Positions 16,656-24,994 of a stretch of DNA of 64,000 nucleotides are shown in pieces (positions within the stretch are counted from its first letter, which is position 1; each line of letters starts with the position of its first letter). The DNA is taken from the NCBI RefSeq assembly GCF_025809055.1, contig NZ_CP075529.1:1178001-1242000 (forward strand). Direction: 5' to 3'. A program made the position numbers and the translations under genes. Source of the stretch: Devosia sp. Lineage in GTDB: Bacteria; Pseudomonadota; Alphaproteobacteria; Rhizobiales; Devosiaceae. The notes under the pieces were generated by a model. That model saw only the letters and a program-made list of their open reading frames with translations. It was not told where the DNA came from and ran no database searches.

Positions 16656-16746
16656 ATACGACCGCATGGTCTCGCGTTTCGCCCCTCGCGGGTAACGCAC
16701 TGCTGACCTTTGCCACCGCGTATCGTGACATTTGCCCACAAAATGC

Positions 16747-16778
16747 GAAGGCCGGCGCGAAATCTCGCGCCGGCCTTC
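16747..16778. terminator. Strong hairpin between convergent serB and hflC
   Basis: A 14-bp perfect GC-rich stem (GAAGGCCGGCGCGA with its complement) around AATC. Read leftward it is followed by GCATTTTG, so it fits the end of hflC best, but it can also stop serB transcripts. Confidence 0.75.
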
Positions 16779-16799
16779 TCGTGTACGGATTGAACCTGA

Positions 16800-17927
16800 T
16801 TACTGACCGCTGGCGGGAGTCGCCTCGTCAGCCGATTCAGGGGCCTCGGTTTCGGCCGGAGTGGCCTCCTCGACCGGAGCCGGAGTTTCGACACCCATGG
16901 TGGGCTCGAGCGTGGTGCCATCCTCGAGCGTGATGCTGGGCGGGGTGGCTTCCTCGATGCCGATGCCATCCAGAGCCGGCTCATCGGTCGTGCTCGGAAC
17001 CTCGACAGACGCTGCCGGCGGCAGAGGCGTCGAGAAGTTCGTGCTGGCTTCGGGCAGCTGACCCTCGGAGCCGAAGTAGCGGAAGAAGGCGCTATCGGGC
17101 GAGAGGACCATGGTCGTGCCGGAATTCGGCAGGGCATTGCGGTAGGCTTCCATCGAGCGATAGAACTCGAAGAATTCCGGATCCTGACCATAGGCCGCAG
17201 CGTAGAGACGGTTGCGTTCGGCATCGCCCTGACCGCGGATGATTTCGGCATCGCGGGTCGCGGCGGCGACGATTTCAACGGCCTGACGATCGGCGATGGC
17301 GCGCAGGCTCTGGGCCTGTTCCTGACCACGGGCACGCAGCAGGGCTGCTTCAGCCAGACGCTCGGCGCGCATACGCTCGAAGGTCGTGGCCGAAACCTCG
17401 GCATCGAGGTCAGTCCGCAGGATGCGGACGTCGACAATGTCGAGGCCCAATTCTGCAAGGTCCGGACGGATCAGGTCACGGGTTTCCTGCATCATCTGGG
17501 TGCGCTCGTCGGACAGGGCGTCGGTGAACTCCCGCAGACCATAGACCTGGCGAAGCGCGGCATCGAGGCTGGCCCCGATACGATCCTCGGCCACCGACAA
17601 CGAACCGGTGGCGCGTTCGCGGAACAGCCGGGCATCGGAGATGCGATAGGTCAGGAAAGCATCGACCTGGTAGAAGGCGTTGCCCGAAACCTGCACGCGC
17701 ATATTGGCGATGTCGTAGCGCAGCAGGCGATCATCGACGATCTGCACGCTGTCGACCACATCGGTCGGGATCTTGAAGTAAAGACCCGGTTCGGTGCGGA
17801 TATCGGTGATCTGGCCAAAGCGCATGACAATGGCCTGCTCGCGTTCGTCCACGATGTAGATCGAGGAGAAGAACACGTAGATGGCGGCGACGATGACGGC
17901 ACCGATGATAAAGAGACGGTTTGTCAT
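16800..17927 (-). CDS. hflC: HflC, FtsH protease modulator subunit
   Basis: 375 residues with an N-terminal membrane anchor (residues 4-24) and an SPFH/prohibitin domain. With HflK it forms the periplasmic cage around FtsH and restrains its degradation of membrane proteins. After the usual end of HflC (SPDSAFFRYFG near residue 290) there is a further tail of about 80 residues rich in Pro, Glu, Ala and Thr that I do not expect in most HflC proteins. It begins two bases after the hflK stop codon. Confidence 0.93.
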   Translation of the reverse strand: MTNRLFIIGAVIVAAIYVFFSSIYIVDEREQAIVMRFGQITDIRTEPGLYFKIPTDVVDSVQIVDDRLLRYDIANMRVQVSGNAFYQVDAFLTYRISDARLFRERATGSLSVAEDRIGASLDAALRQVYGLREFTDALSDERTQMMQETRDLIRPDLAELGLDIVDVRILRTDLDAEVSATTFERMRAERLAEAALLRARGQEQAQSLRAIADRQAVEIVAAATRDAEIIRGQGDAERNRLYAAAYGQDPEFFEFYRSMEAYRNALPNSGTTMVLSPDSAFFRYFGSEGQLPEASTNFSTPLPPAASVEVPSTTDEPALDGIGIEEATPPSITLEDGTTLEPTMGVETPAPVEEATPAETEAPESADEATPASGQ

Positions 17928-17929
17928 GG

Positions 17930-19024
17930 TCAGTTCCCCGTCGAGCTGGTTGCGCGCGAACGCAGTTCAGGCAGCGGCAGGTATGGCACGACGCCAGACC
18001 CATTCGCACCGCTCTCGACCAGGACCTTTTCAGAACCGCCCAGCACCTCTTCCATGGTTTCCAGGAACATGCGCTGACGGGTAACGCCCGGCGAATTGAC
18101 ATATTCGGCATAGACCGAATTGAAGCGCTCGGCCTCACCGGTTGCTTCCTGCACCACGCGGTTGGTGTAGGCGGCTGCCTCTTCGCGCAGGGCCGCGGCA
18201 CGGCCACGCGCATCACCCAGAAGGGTGTTGGCATAGGAGCGGGCTTCTTCCTGGAGGCGCGTTTCGTCCTGGCGGGCACGCTGCACTTCGTTGAAGGCGT
18301 CGATGACTTCAGACGGCGGGCTGGCGTTCTCGATCAGGATCTGGCTGACGGTGACGCCCAGGCCATAGGCCTGCAGGGTCGACTGCGTGATCCGCAGCAC
18401 ATCGGCCTGAATGCCGGCGCGGTCATCGGAATAGACTTCCTGGGCAGGACGGCGGCCGACCACTTCGCGCATGGCGCTTTCAGCGGCATAGCGGACCATC
18501 GAATCCTGGTCGCGGACGTTGAAGATATAGGCGGTCGGATCGCTGATGAACCAGAAGACCGAGAACTGCACATTGACGATGTTCTGGTCGCCCGACAGCA
18601 TCAGGCCTTCATTGCCCGAGGAGGCGCGCGAACTGGTCGTGGCGACGCCGATCTGCGTCTGGTTGACCGTGGTGACGACGCGCTCGACCGTTTCGACCGG
18701 CCACAGCATGAAGTGCAGGCCCGGACCGGACAGTTCCGGCTTGGGCTTACCGAAGCGCAGCTCGACGCCGACTTCCTGCGGGTTGATCGTATAGACCGAA
18801 TTGACGCCCCAGAAGGCAAGGAGCGCGAGCACGCCACCGACGATGGCCCACCGGCCACCGGGGACGCCACCGCGGAACTGATCCCGGCCCCTGTTCAGAA
18901 TGTCTTCCAAATTGGGAGTATTTCCACTCGGACGGCGCGGGCCGCCGCCACCTCCCCCCGGTGCCTGGCCCCAGGGGCCGCCATTGTTGCGGCCGCCTCC
19001 ACCACCATTATTCTCCCAAGGCAT
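17930..19024 (-). CDS. hflK: HflK, FtsH protease modulator subunit
   Basis: 364 residues. The Gly/Asn/Pro-rich cytoplasmic head (residues 1-35) is followed by one membrane span (about 57-77) and the SPFH domain, the usual HflK plan. It is the second gene of a folA-hflK-hflC run; the gap to folA is 63 bases. Confidence 0.93.
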   Translation of the reverse strand: MPWENNGGGGGRNNGGPWGQAPGGGGGGPRRPSGNTPNLEDILNRGRDQFRGGVPGGRWAIVGGVLALLAFWGVNSVYTINPQEVGVELRFGKPKPELSGPGLHFMLWPVETVERVVTTVNQTQIGVATTSSRASSGNEGLMLSGDQNIVNVQFSVFWFISDPTAYIFNVRDQDSMVRYAAESAMREVVGRRPAQEVYSDDRAGIQADVLRITQSTLQAYGLGVTVSQILIENASPPSEVIDAFNEVQRARQDETRLQEEARSYANTLLGDARGRAAALREEAAAYTNRVVQEATGEAERFNSVYAEYVNSPGVTRQRMFLETMEEVLGGSEKVLVESGANGSGVVPYLPLPELRSRATSSTGN

Positions 19025-19087
19025 CGCATTCCTTTCGGTGTCTAAGAGAAATCGTTGCAGTCATATATAAGGAAGGCGGAGCCGCGA

Positions 19088-19606
19088 TCAATGCGCGGAG
19101 CCGTGATCCCGTTCGTACACTTTGATGGTGTAGGCCGCCGGGTCGCGCTCGGAGGGGGTGACCTCGGGCGAAGCCACCACCCGCCAGATTCCGGGGTCGA
19201 TCGGGGGGAAAAGGACATTGCCTTCCGGTGCCATGTCCACATGGGTGATGTAGAGCCGGTCTGCCACGGCCATGGCCTGCGCGTATATGTCGCCGCCTCC
19301 GATGACCATGATCTCATCGACCCCACCCTCCCGCGCCAGCGCCTCTGCGGCCGCAATGCCCTCTTCGAGCGAATGGCGCACGATGACGCCTTCGGGCGCA
19401 TAGCCCTCCTGGCGCGTGACCACGATATGCGGCCGGCCCGGCAACGGTCGCGGAAAGGTCTCGAACTGCTTGCGGCCCATGACCATGGGCTTGCCCATTG
19501 TGGTCTTCTTGAACCAGGCAAAATCGGACGGAATGTGCCAGGGCATGGTCCCATTGGCCCCGATGACATTATTGCGAGCGACGGCGGCTATAAGGGAAAT
19601 GGGCAT
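19088..19606 (-). CDS. folA: Dihydrofolate reductase
   Basis: 172 residues. The N-terminal ISLIAAVARNNVIG, GTMPWHIPSD (with the proton-donor aspartate) and GGGDIYAQA (NADPH site) are the DHFR signatures. It regenerates tetrahydrofolate after ThyA. I start at the ATG at 19606; an open frame continues upstream into the repeat at 19651-19785 but encodes nothing recognisable. In many relatives folA follows thyA directly; here thyA is 2.5 kb away, beyond the repeat cassette and three genes. Confidence 0.94.
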   Translation of the reverse strand: MPISLIAAVARNNVIGANGTMPWHIPSDFAWFKKTTMGKPMVMGRKQFETFPRPLPGRPHIVVTRQEGYAPEGVIVRHSLEEGIAAAEALAREGGVDEIMVIGGGDIYAQAMAVADRLYITHVDMAPEGNVLFPPIDPGIWRVVASPEVTPSERDPAAYTIKVYERDHGSAH

Positions 19607-19650
19607 GGGGTTTCCGGTTTTCTTGAGTGGTAGCGCGCGAGGTTCGACAA

Positions 19651-19785
19651 AACCAGAGGTTCCCGCTTTCGCGGGAATGACACGGTGGAGGTGGGAATTT
19701 CGCGGTGGACGGGAAAAGTCCGAATTGATCCAGGGCAGATGCAAACACAGAGTCATTCCCGCGAAAGCGGGAACCTTTGGTTTGG
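19651..19785. repeat. REP-like composite repeat, left copy flanking the GIY-YIG gene
   Basis: It starts with AACCAGAGGTTCCCGC, contains the palindrome TTCCCGCTTTCGCGGGAA and runs about 100 bases to CAAACACAG. A second palindrome in opposite orientation (CATTCCCGCGAAAGCGGGAA) follows at 19753-19773. The 100-base part is repeated at 20089-20189 with about eight differences by eye. Confidence 0.85.
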
Positions 19786-19788
19786 ACC

Positions 19789-20118
19789 ATGTCATCCAGC
19801 TACTTCGTCTACATCCTCGCCAGCCGAAAGTTTGGCGCTCTCTATATTGGCGTGACCCGCGACCTGTTGCAGCGCGTGCAGATTCACCGGGACGAACTGC
19901 TGCCCGGTCACACCACACGCTATCATATCCATCTGCTGGTGCACTTCGAGGTCTTTGACGACCCGGAGCGGGCGATCCTCCGCGAGAAACAGTTGAAGAA
20001 ATGGCGCCGGAGCTGGAAGATCGACCTGATTGAAACCGCCAATCCGGCCTGGGATGACCTTTATCCTGGACTGTTCAGCACGGGTGAAAACCAGAGGTTC
20101 CCGCTTTCGCGGGAATGA
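19789..20118 (+). CDS. Short GIY-YIG nuclease-domain protein
   Basis: 109 residues, a stand-alone GIY-YIG domain of the UPF0213/YhbQ group. The first motif pair is FVYILAS and ALYIGVTRDLLQRVQIHR (Tyr, Tyr and catalytic Arg), and the metal-binding Glu lies in RAILREKQLKKW. Its cellular role is not established. The gene sits exactly between two near-identical repeats: its start is 16 bases after the left one, and its last codons (FPLSRE and the TGA) are inside the palindrome of the right one. Confidence 0.85.
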   Translation: MSSSYFVYILASRKFGALYIGVTRDLLQRVQIHRDELLPGHTTRYHIHLLVHFEVFDDPERAILREKQLKKWRRSWKIDLIETANPAWDDLYPGLFSTGENQRFPLSRE

Positions 20119-20190
20119 CACGGTGGAGGTGGGAGTTTCGCGGTGGGATGGGAAAAGACCGAATTGATCCTGGGCAAGTACAAACACAGG
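20089..20190. repeat. REP-like composite repeat, right copy flanking the GIY-YIG gene
   Basis: A direct copy of 19651-19750, same orientation, beginning AACCAGAGGTTCCCGC and ending CAAACACAG. It provides the last codons and stop of the GIY-YIG gene. It lacks the inverted second palindrome that closes the left copy. Confidence 0.85.
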
Positions 20191-20223
20191 GTTTCGCACG
20201 GCCGGACACGGCCCTCGCCGCCA

Positions 20224-20712
20224 TCAACCCGCCAGTCGCGCCAGGGCTTCGCCTTCGACCCGCACCTTAGTCCATTCATCCTGCATCACCCCGCCCTGAC
20301 TCTTGTAGAAGTCGATGCTCGGCTCGTTCCAGTCGAGGACCCACCATTCGAAGCGGCCGAGATTTTCGGTGATGCAACGGCGGGCGAGGTTGACGAGGAG
20401 GGCCTTGCCGATGCCCTTGCCGCGCATGACCGGGTCGACATAGAGGTCTTCGAGCCAGATGCCATGGCGCCCCTGGAAGGTGGAAAAGGTATAGAACCAG
20501 AGGGTGAAACCAACCGGTTTTCCGTTCCACTCGGCGATTTCGCAAAAGACCTTCGGGTGATCGCAGAACAGCTCGCGGGTGATGTCCGCCTCGGTGGCGA
20601 CGACCTCGTGGGCGAGCTTTTCGTAGTCGGCAAGCGCGCGGACGAAGTCGAGAACCAGGCCGGCATCCGCGGCAAGCGCGGGCCGGATGGTCAGGGCCGT
20701 CTCAGAACTCAT
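20224..20712 (-). CDS. GNAT family N-acetyltransferase (spermidine acetyltransferase-like)
   Basis: 162 residues with the acetyl-CoA pyrophosphate loop VMRGKGIGKALL and the motif WLEDLYVDP typical of the SSAT/diamine acetyltransferase group; WVLDWNEPSIDFYKSQG is the C-terminal family block. The acceptor may be a polyamine or amino acid, but this is not certain. Its start overlaps the end of the DUF4424 gene by four bases (ATGA). Confidence 0.85.
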   Translation of the reverse strand: MSSETALTIRPALAADAGLVLDFVRALADYEKLAHEVVATEADITRELFCDHPKVFCEIAEWNGKPVGFTLWFYTFSTFQGRHGIWLEDLYVDPVMRGKGIGKALLVNLARRCITENLGRFEWWVLDWNEPSIDFYKSQGGVMQDEWTKVRVEGEALARLAG

Positions 20713-21761
20713 TCGTCGTACCAGTCGACCCGGTTGAGCAGCAGGATTTCGAGCTCCTGATCCCAGGGCGGATACCAGTCGTTCGCGGTCATTTCGAAAG
20801 TGGTGGGACCGATCTTTTTGACGTTTTCGCCGCAGAAGGACACGAGGCTATCGCTCGAGCCCTTGTCGACGGTCAGGGTAAAGGTGCCGATGGGTCCGGC
20901 CCAGTTGTTGCCGGTCGACCAGATGTAGGAAATCCATGACTCGGTGAAGGGATAATTGGTCCAGCCATCCTCTTCGATCGCCGTGCGCTCCACCGCGGCG
21001 ATGAAGGCGTCGTCCATGCAGTATTTCTTCCGATATTCAGCCAGTTGCTCGGCCGAATAGTCGTCCTCCTCGCTGTGCGGCATGAACGAAGCGGCGACGG
21101 TGCCGCCGATGCTGGGGGTATAGGTATGGATGACCTCCGACGTGCCCGGCGGAAAGGTCGCCTCCCAGCTATAGGTCGAGCGCAGGGTCCAGATCGGCGC
21201 ATAGTCGGTCTTGGGGCCCTCCCCATCGTCATAGTCCATGCCATAGACCATGCCGCGATGCCTGAGATCGGCGAGCGCCGTATCCGACAGACCGGCCAGC
21301 GCCGCATAGGTGGCTTCGCCGAAGGGAAGCAGCGGCACGCCCAGCTTGGTCAGCTGCTTGGTGTAGTCGATATTGTTCTTGAAGGCATATTGGTGGAGCT
21401 CGGCCGCGACCGGGGCGCCGTTGAACGTGGTCCTGAAATTGAAGATGTTGTTGGGGTCCGAAACGGCTTCGCCATTGTAGGCGGCCTCTTCCACCGGAAT
21501 GGCCACCATGGACTCGGGGCTGCCCTCGATATCGGGCATGGGGAAGGCCACGAGAATGTGCTGGGGCTCGGAAGAGGTATTGTTGAACTCGTAAACGACC
21601 TTGATCTCGGTGGGCGAGACGAAGAGATGTTCGGAGGTCATGGAAATGGTGTCGTTGGTGACGAAGACCAGCCCGCCTGTGCCCAATTGCGCGGTCGTGT
21701 CATTGGCCAGTGCCGGCGCGGATACCATCGCCGCCAGCGCGGCCGCGTGAAACACCCTCAT
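20709..21761 (-). CDS. DUF4424 family secreted protein
   Basis: 350 residues with a signal peptide (cleavage near APALA-ND). The ATAQLGTGGLVFVTNDTISM beginning of the mature protein and the alternating beta-rich body match the DUF4424 family of periplasmic or exported proteins of unknown function. I start at 21761, where GGAGGG precedes the ATG. It is translationally linked to the GNAT gene downstream by a four-base overlap. Confidence 0.75.
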   Translation of the reverse strand: MRVFHAAALAAMVSAPALANDTTAQLGTGGLVFVTNDTISMTSEHLFVSPTEIKVVYEFNNTSSEPQHILVAFPMPDIEGSPESMVAIPVEEAAYNGEAVSDPNNIFNFRTTFNGAPVAAELHQYAFKNNIDYTKQLTKLGVPLLPFGEATYAALAGLSDTALADLRHRGMVYGMDYDDGEGPKTDYAPIWTLRSTYSWEATFPPGTSEVIHTYTPSIGGTVAASFMPHSEEDDYSAEQLAEYRKKYCMDDAFIAAVERTAIEEDGWTNYPFTESWISYIWSTGNNWAGPIGTFTLTVDKGSSDSLVSFCGENVKKIGPTTFEMTANDWYPPWDQELEILLLNRVDWYDE

Positions 21762-21818
21762 CGTTCCCTCCAAATGCCGGGCGCCCTGCACGGCGCCGCA
21801 AGGCTTATCTAGCCGGTT

Positions 21819-22139
21819 TCACGGCTTTTCCGAAAGATAGCCGAACCACTTTCTCTCAAGCGCGGCATCGAGATCGATGCCGGCATGGCGGGCATAGAGC
21901 AGGAGGAAGGCCAGAAGATCGGCGGCCTCGTCCTCCCGGGCCTCGGCGATTTCAGCCTCGGAGCGATCCTTGGTGCGGCCACGCTGGGTAAGGCGGAGAT
22001 GCTCGGCGGTGAGCTCGCCTAGCTCTTCCTGCAGCTTGAACAGGAACCAGTCGGCATCCCGCTCGATGCGGTAGATATCGGCATAAATGTCCGAAACTTT
22101 TGCGGCAAGCGCGGTGAGTTCGTCCAGCGACCGGCTCAT
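21819..22139 (-). CDS. MazG-like nucleotide pyrophosphohydrolase
   Basis: 106 residues, all alpha. KLQEELGELTAEH gives the EExxE metal site and EDEAADLLAFLLLYA the second acidic helix of the all-alpha NTP pyrophosphatase fold. It probably cleaves a (d)NTP or related nucleotide to the monophosphate. Its position right after thyA, with an ATGA four-base overlap, suggests a role in nucleotide housekeeping. Confidence 0.8.
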   Translation of the reverse strand: MSRSLDELTALAAKVSDIYADIYRIERDADWFLFKLQEELGELTAEHLRLTQRGRTKDRSEAEIAEAREDEAADLLAFLLLYARHAGIDLDAALERKWFGYLSEKP

Positions 22140-22930
22140 ACCGCAATCGGCGCCTGGATGCGCGGGTGCGGATCATAGCCCTCGAAAGCGAAATCCTCGA
22201 ACACAAAGTCCTCGATGCGCTTGCGGTCCGGGTTCATCACCAGCTTGGGCAGCGGCCGGGGCTCACGGGTCAATTGCAGCCGCGCCTGCTCGAAATGATT
22301 GCTGTAGAGGTGGGCATCGCCCAGCGTGTGGACGAAATCGCCGACCCCCAGATCGCAGACCTGCGCCACCATGTGGGTGAGCAGCGCATAGGAGGCGATG
22401 TTGAAGGGCACGCCCAGAAAACTGTCGGCAGAGCGCTGGTAGAGCTGGCAGCTCAGCTTGCCATCGGCAACATAGAACTGGAACAGCGCGTGGCAGGGCG
22501 GCAGGGCCATATTATCGACCTCGGCCGGGTTCCAGGCCGATACGATATGGCGGCGGCTGTCGGGGCGGGTTTTTATCGCCTCGATCACACCGGCGAGCTG
22601 ATCGATATGGCGGCCATCGGGCGCCGGCCAGCTGCGCCATTGGCTGCCATAGACCGGGCCGAGATCGCCGTTGTCGTCGGCCCATTCGTCCCAGATGGAC
22701 ACGCCGCGCTCCTGCAGCCAGCGCACATTGGTCTCGCCGCGAATGAACCAGAGCAGTTCGTAGATGATCGATTTGAGATGCAGCTTCTTGGTGGTGACCA
22801 GCGGGAAGCCCTGCGAAAGATCGAAGCGCATCTGGTAGCCGAAAATGGAGCGCGTGCCGGTGCCGGTCCGATCGGACTTGTCGGTGCCGGTTTCCAGGAT
22901 GTCCGAGAGAAGTTTCAAATAGGGCTGCAT
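22136..22930 (-). CDS. thyA: Thymidylate synthase
   Basis: 264 residues, the E. coli ThyA length. RTGTGTRSIFGYQMRFDL, the nucleophile Cys in LPPCHALFQFYV, and HTLGDAHLYSNHFEQ are diagnostic. It makes dTMP from dUMP with methylene-tetrahydrofolate and leaves dihydrofolate for FolA. First gene of thyA-mazG; divergent from the YdeI-like gene. Confidence 0.96.
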   Translation of the reverse strand: MQPYLKLLSDILETGTDKSDRTGTGTRSIFGYQMRFDLSQGFPLVTTKKLHLKSIIYELLWFIRGETNVRWLQERGVSIWDEWADDNGDLGPVYGSQWRSWPAPDGRHIDQLAGVIEAIKTRPDSRRHIVSAWNPAEVDNMALPPCHALFQFYVADGKLSCQLYQRSADSFLGVPFNIASYALLTHMVAQVCDLGVGDFVHTLGDAHLYSNHFEQARLQLTREPRPLPKLVMNPDRKRIEDFVFEDFAFEGYDPHPRIQAPIAV

Positions 22931-23083
22931 GGGGCCAAGCTACTGCGATTCGCGCCCGCACGCGCCCTGCCCCGCTATGGTTATGCAAAGTCTCGTGACG
23001 GTATCCTAATACCGGCACAATTGCTGCCAGACTGTGGCACCATGGCTGGGCGAGATTGGCGTGACACCATTTGGAGACCAAGG

Positions 23084-23323
23084 ATGAGCCCTGCCCTTCG
23101 CCCCCTCCGCAAGCGCGAAGCCATGCCCGAATTCGTGCGGCTGGCGCTCGAAGAGCGTGGCCTGCGGGCCCGGTATGACGCCCGCCCGCCTTATCAGCGC
23201 AACGACTACCTCCTATGGATCAACAAGGTGAAGCGCGAGGAAACCAAGCGCAAGCATCTCGAACAGATGCTCGACGAACTCGAAGCGGGCGGGGTCTATA
23301 TGGGGATTGATTGGAACGGCTAG
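23084..23323 (+). CDS. YdeI/OmpD-associated-like small protein
   Basis: 79 residues with GGAG eight bases before the ATG. The core FVRLALEERGLRARYDARPPYQRNDYLLWI followed by KVKREETKRKHLEQMLDELEAG resembles the C-terminal helical domain of YdeI/OmdA proteins (bacteriocin-protection family), which carry a YlxWI..AKRxETRxRRI..ml.L..G block. The rest of a full-length YdeI is absent. The last four bases overlap the convergent YkgJ-type gene. Confidence 0.65.
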   Translation: MSPALRPLRKREAMPEFVRLALEERGLRARYDARPPYQRNDYLLWINKVKREETKRKHLEQMLDELEAGGVYMGIDWNG

Positions 23324-23871
23324 GCGAGATCGGAGCGCAGGACCGTCTCGTCGCGCTCCCAGCTATGGCTTTGGTCGATATGGGCCAGTGACCAGGCAAA
23401 GACCTTCTGCATGGCACGCAGATCGCGGGCGGCGACGGCCTCCTCGAGCAATTCGTTGACCCGCATCTTGGCCGGCAGGTGACCTTCCGGGCCCAGCCGC
23501 TCGAATTCGACGCCGACTCCCTGCTCGACCCAGGCGCCGACCATGCCGGCAAATTCCTCGGACACGAGAAACGGTGACAAACGCAGGATGAGAAGGGTCA
23601 CCGCGTCATGGTCGAGATGTTCGGAGCGGATGACGACGCCGCTGTTATTGGGGTGCCAGTCCTCGCCGAGGTCTTCGAGGAAGAACCAGCCGCAGTAAAA
23701 GCCGCGACAGACCGTCGGGCGGGCCTCGTAAACCGTGCAGCCCCGGCCTTCGGCGCAATGCGGGCACATGGTGTTGGCCGGCTTTTGCAGCTCTTGCGTG
23801 CGAATGGGCGGGAAGGCGCAGCAGGCGGTGCAGCCGTCGCAGCTTCTATCCTCCAGAACCGCAAGGGGCAC
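23320..23871 (-). CDS. YkgJ-type cysteine-cluster protein
   Basis: 183 residues with the N-terminal CDGCTACC cluster and further cysteines in MCPHC, GCTVYEARPTVCRGFYCGW. This CxxCxxCC arrangement defines the putative zinc- or iron-chelating UPF0153/YkgJ family; the metal and role are not known. Convergent with the YdeI-like gene by four bases. Confidence 0.82.
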   Translation of the reverse strand: MPLAVLEDRSCDGCTACCAFPPIRTQELQKPANTMCPHCAEGRGCTVYEARPTVCRGFYCGWFFLEDLGEDWHPNNSGVVIRSEHLDHDAVTLLILRLSPFLVSEEFAGMVGAWVEQGVGVEFERLGPEGHLPAKMRVNELLEEAVAARDLRAMQKVFAWSLAHIDQSHSWERDETVLRSDLA

Positions 23872-23919
23872 GCTGATCCTCCACCGCTGCCTGAGATACA
23901 GCTAACCGCAAACCGGTGG

Positions 23920-24465
23920 TCAGCACCAGCTTTCGCGGCGCCCGCGCCATTCATGCGCCAGCCCTTCGGCCACCAGGATCGGACCAATCGAGCGGCCATC
24001 GCGCTCGACCAGGCGCAATTTGCGGCCATATTGGTCCTCATCCCGATCAATATGGGCCAGCGAGAACGGGCCCGCGCCCAGCAATTCGGCCAGGCGGCTG
24101 GTGGCGCGGCGCCCCAGGCTCGCCTCGGCGGCGCAGGATGGCTGGCCCACCTCGGGCGTGTTGATATCGGCAATGCGGTATTTGACCCCGTCCAGCCAGA
24201 AGGTGTCGCCATCGACCACGCAGGTGACACGCACCGATCCGGCGCAGACGGGGAAGCTGCGGGAATAGACCGGCGCTGTGGAAACGGCTTGCGGGGCGTC
24301 GAGCAGGCGGGTGGCAAAGCCGGTATCGCGCAGACCAATGGCGGCGACGCCGCCAATGCCGAAGGCCACGAGCAGCATGGGCACGAGCGGCCACTGATCG
24401 AAGCGCGACGCAGGCCGGCCACGCCGGCTGCGCCCCCGGACTGCCCAATATCTGCTGTCTGCCAT
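23920..24465 (-). CDS. Membrane-anchored thermonuclease-like (SNase) protein
   Basis: 181 residues from the ATG at 24465. A basic head and one membrane span (about residues 27-45) precede a staphylococcal-nuclease fold: VVDGDTFWLDGVKYRIADINTPE supplies the Ca2+-binding and catalytic residues, and DQYGRKLRLV the second catalytic arginine. It probably degrades nucleic acid at the outer face of the inner membrane. The in-frame ATG at 24537 is unlikely since the extension is basic and unconserved. Confidence 0.8.
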   Translation of the reverse strand: MADSRYWAVRGRSRRGRPASRFDQWPLVPMLLVAFGIGGVAAIGLRDTGFATRLLDAPQAVSTAPVYSRSFPVCAGSVRVTCVVDGDTFWLDGVKYRIADINTPEVGQPSCAAEASLGRRATSRLAELLGAGPFSLAHIDRDEDQYGRKLRLVERDGRSIGPILVAEGLAHEWRGRRESWC

Positions 24466-24531
24466 GCCGCTCTCCCCGATGCGGGAAGATGGGCGATGCC
24501 GAATTAATGACCGGTGAATCCGCGACTGGGT

Positions 24532-24560
24532 TTGCAACCGGATGCCGGGTCACCTATATT
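24532..24560 (+). promoter_or_regulatory. Sigma70-type promoter of ssrA
   Basis: TTGCAA and TATATT are separated by 17 bases, close to the consensus, and point at a start near 24567, a few bases before the tmRNA acceptor piece. Confidence 0.65.
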
Positions 24561-24566
24561 GGAGAT

Positions 24567-24905
24567 GCCCGCAAGGGCTATGGCGATAAACGGTCATTGT
24601 AATAAACCCATCGGACCCGGGGGCAGTACCCGGCGTCTCCACCATCTCCCCCCTGCCGGGAGGAGCCAATGGGGACGAAACAGGATCGACGAGGGCGTAA
24701 AGAGTGTGCTTTTGCTCGGTGAGGTACCACCGTTATCGGTCCGAAACTTATAGTTGCTAATGACAACAATAAGGCTCCGGTCGCTCTCGCCGCGTAAGCG
24801 GTGCTAGCACTGGGAATTAAAGTCCTCCGCTCCTAGCCGGGCGGCAGGCGGGGTTCGCAGGCACCTGGCAACAGAAGCCTGCACTTCACCCCAGCCCGGT
24901 GCCGA
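24567..24905 (+). ncRNA. ssrA: tmRNA (ssrA), two-piece circularly permuted
   Basis: The acceptor piece comes first and ends in CGTCTCCACCA at 24634-24644, with a T-arm CCGGG-GGCAGTA-CCCGG at 24617-24633. A 26-base spacer follows, then the coding piece begins GGGGACG at 24671. These seven bases pair with CGTCTCC, including a G3-U70 wobble (24673 with 24638), the alanine identity element. The tag frame starts at GCT 24756 and reads ANDNNKAPVALAA to TAA at 24795-24797, giving AANDNNKAPVALAA with the tRNA-borne alanine. A GCAGGC/GCCTGC pseudoknot stem lies at 24857-24882. The permuted two-piece form is the alphaproteobacterial type. The outer ends are approximate. Confidence 0.9.
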
Positions 24906-24994
24906 TCCTCGCCTTTGTCCTTGAAATATTAGGGAACGTAGGGCTGATATGGGCCGTTCGGGATTCTATCCGAAGACTATGAGATGAGGGCACC

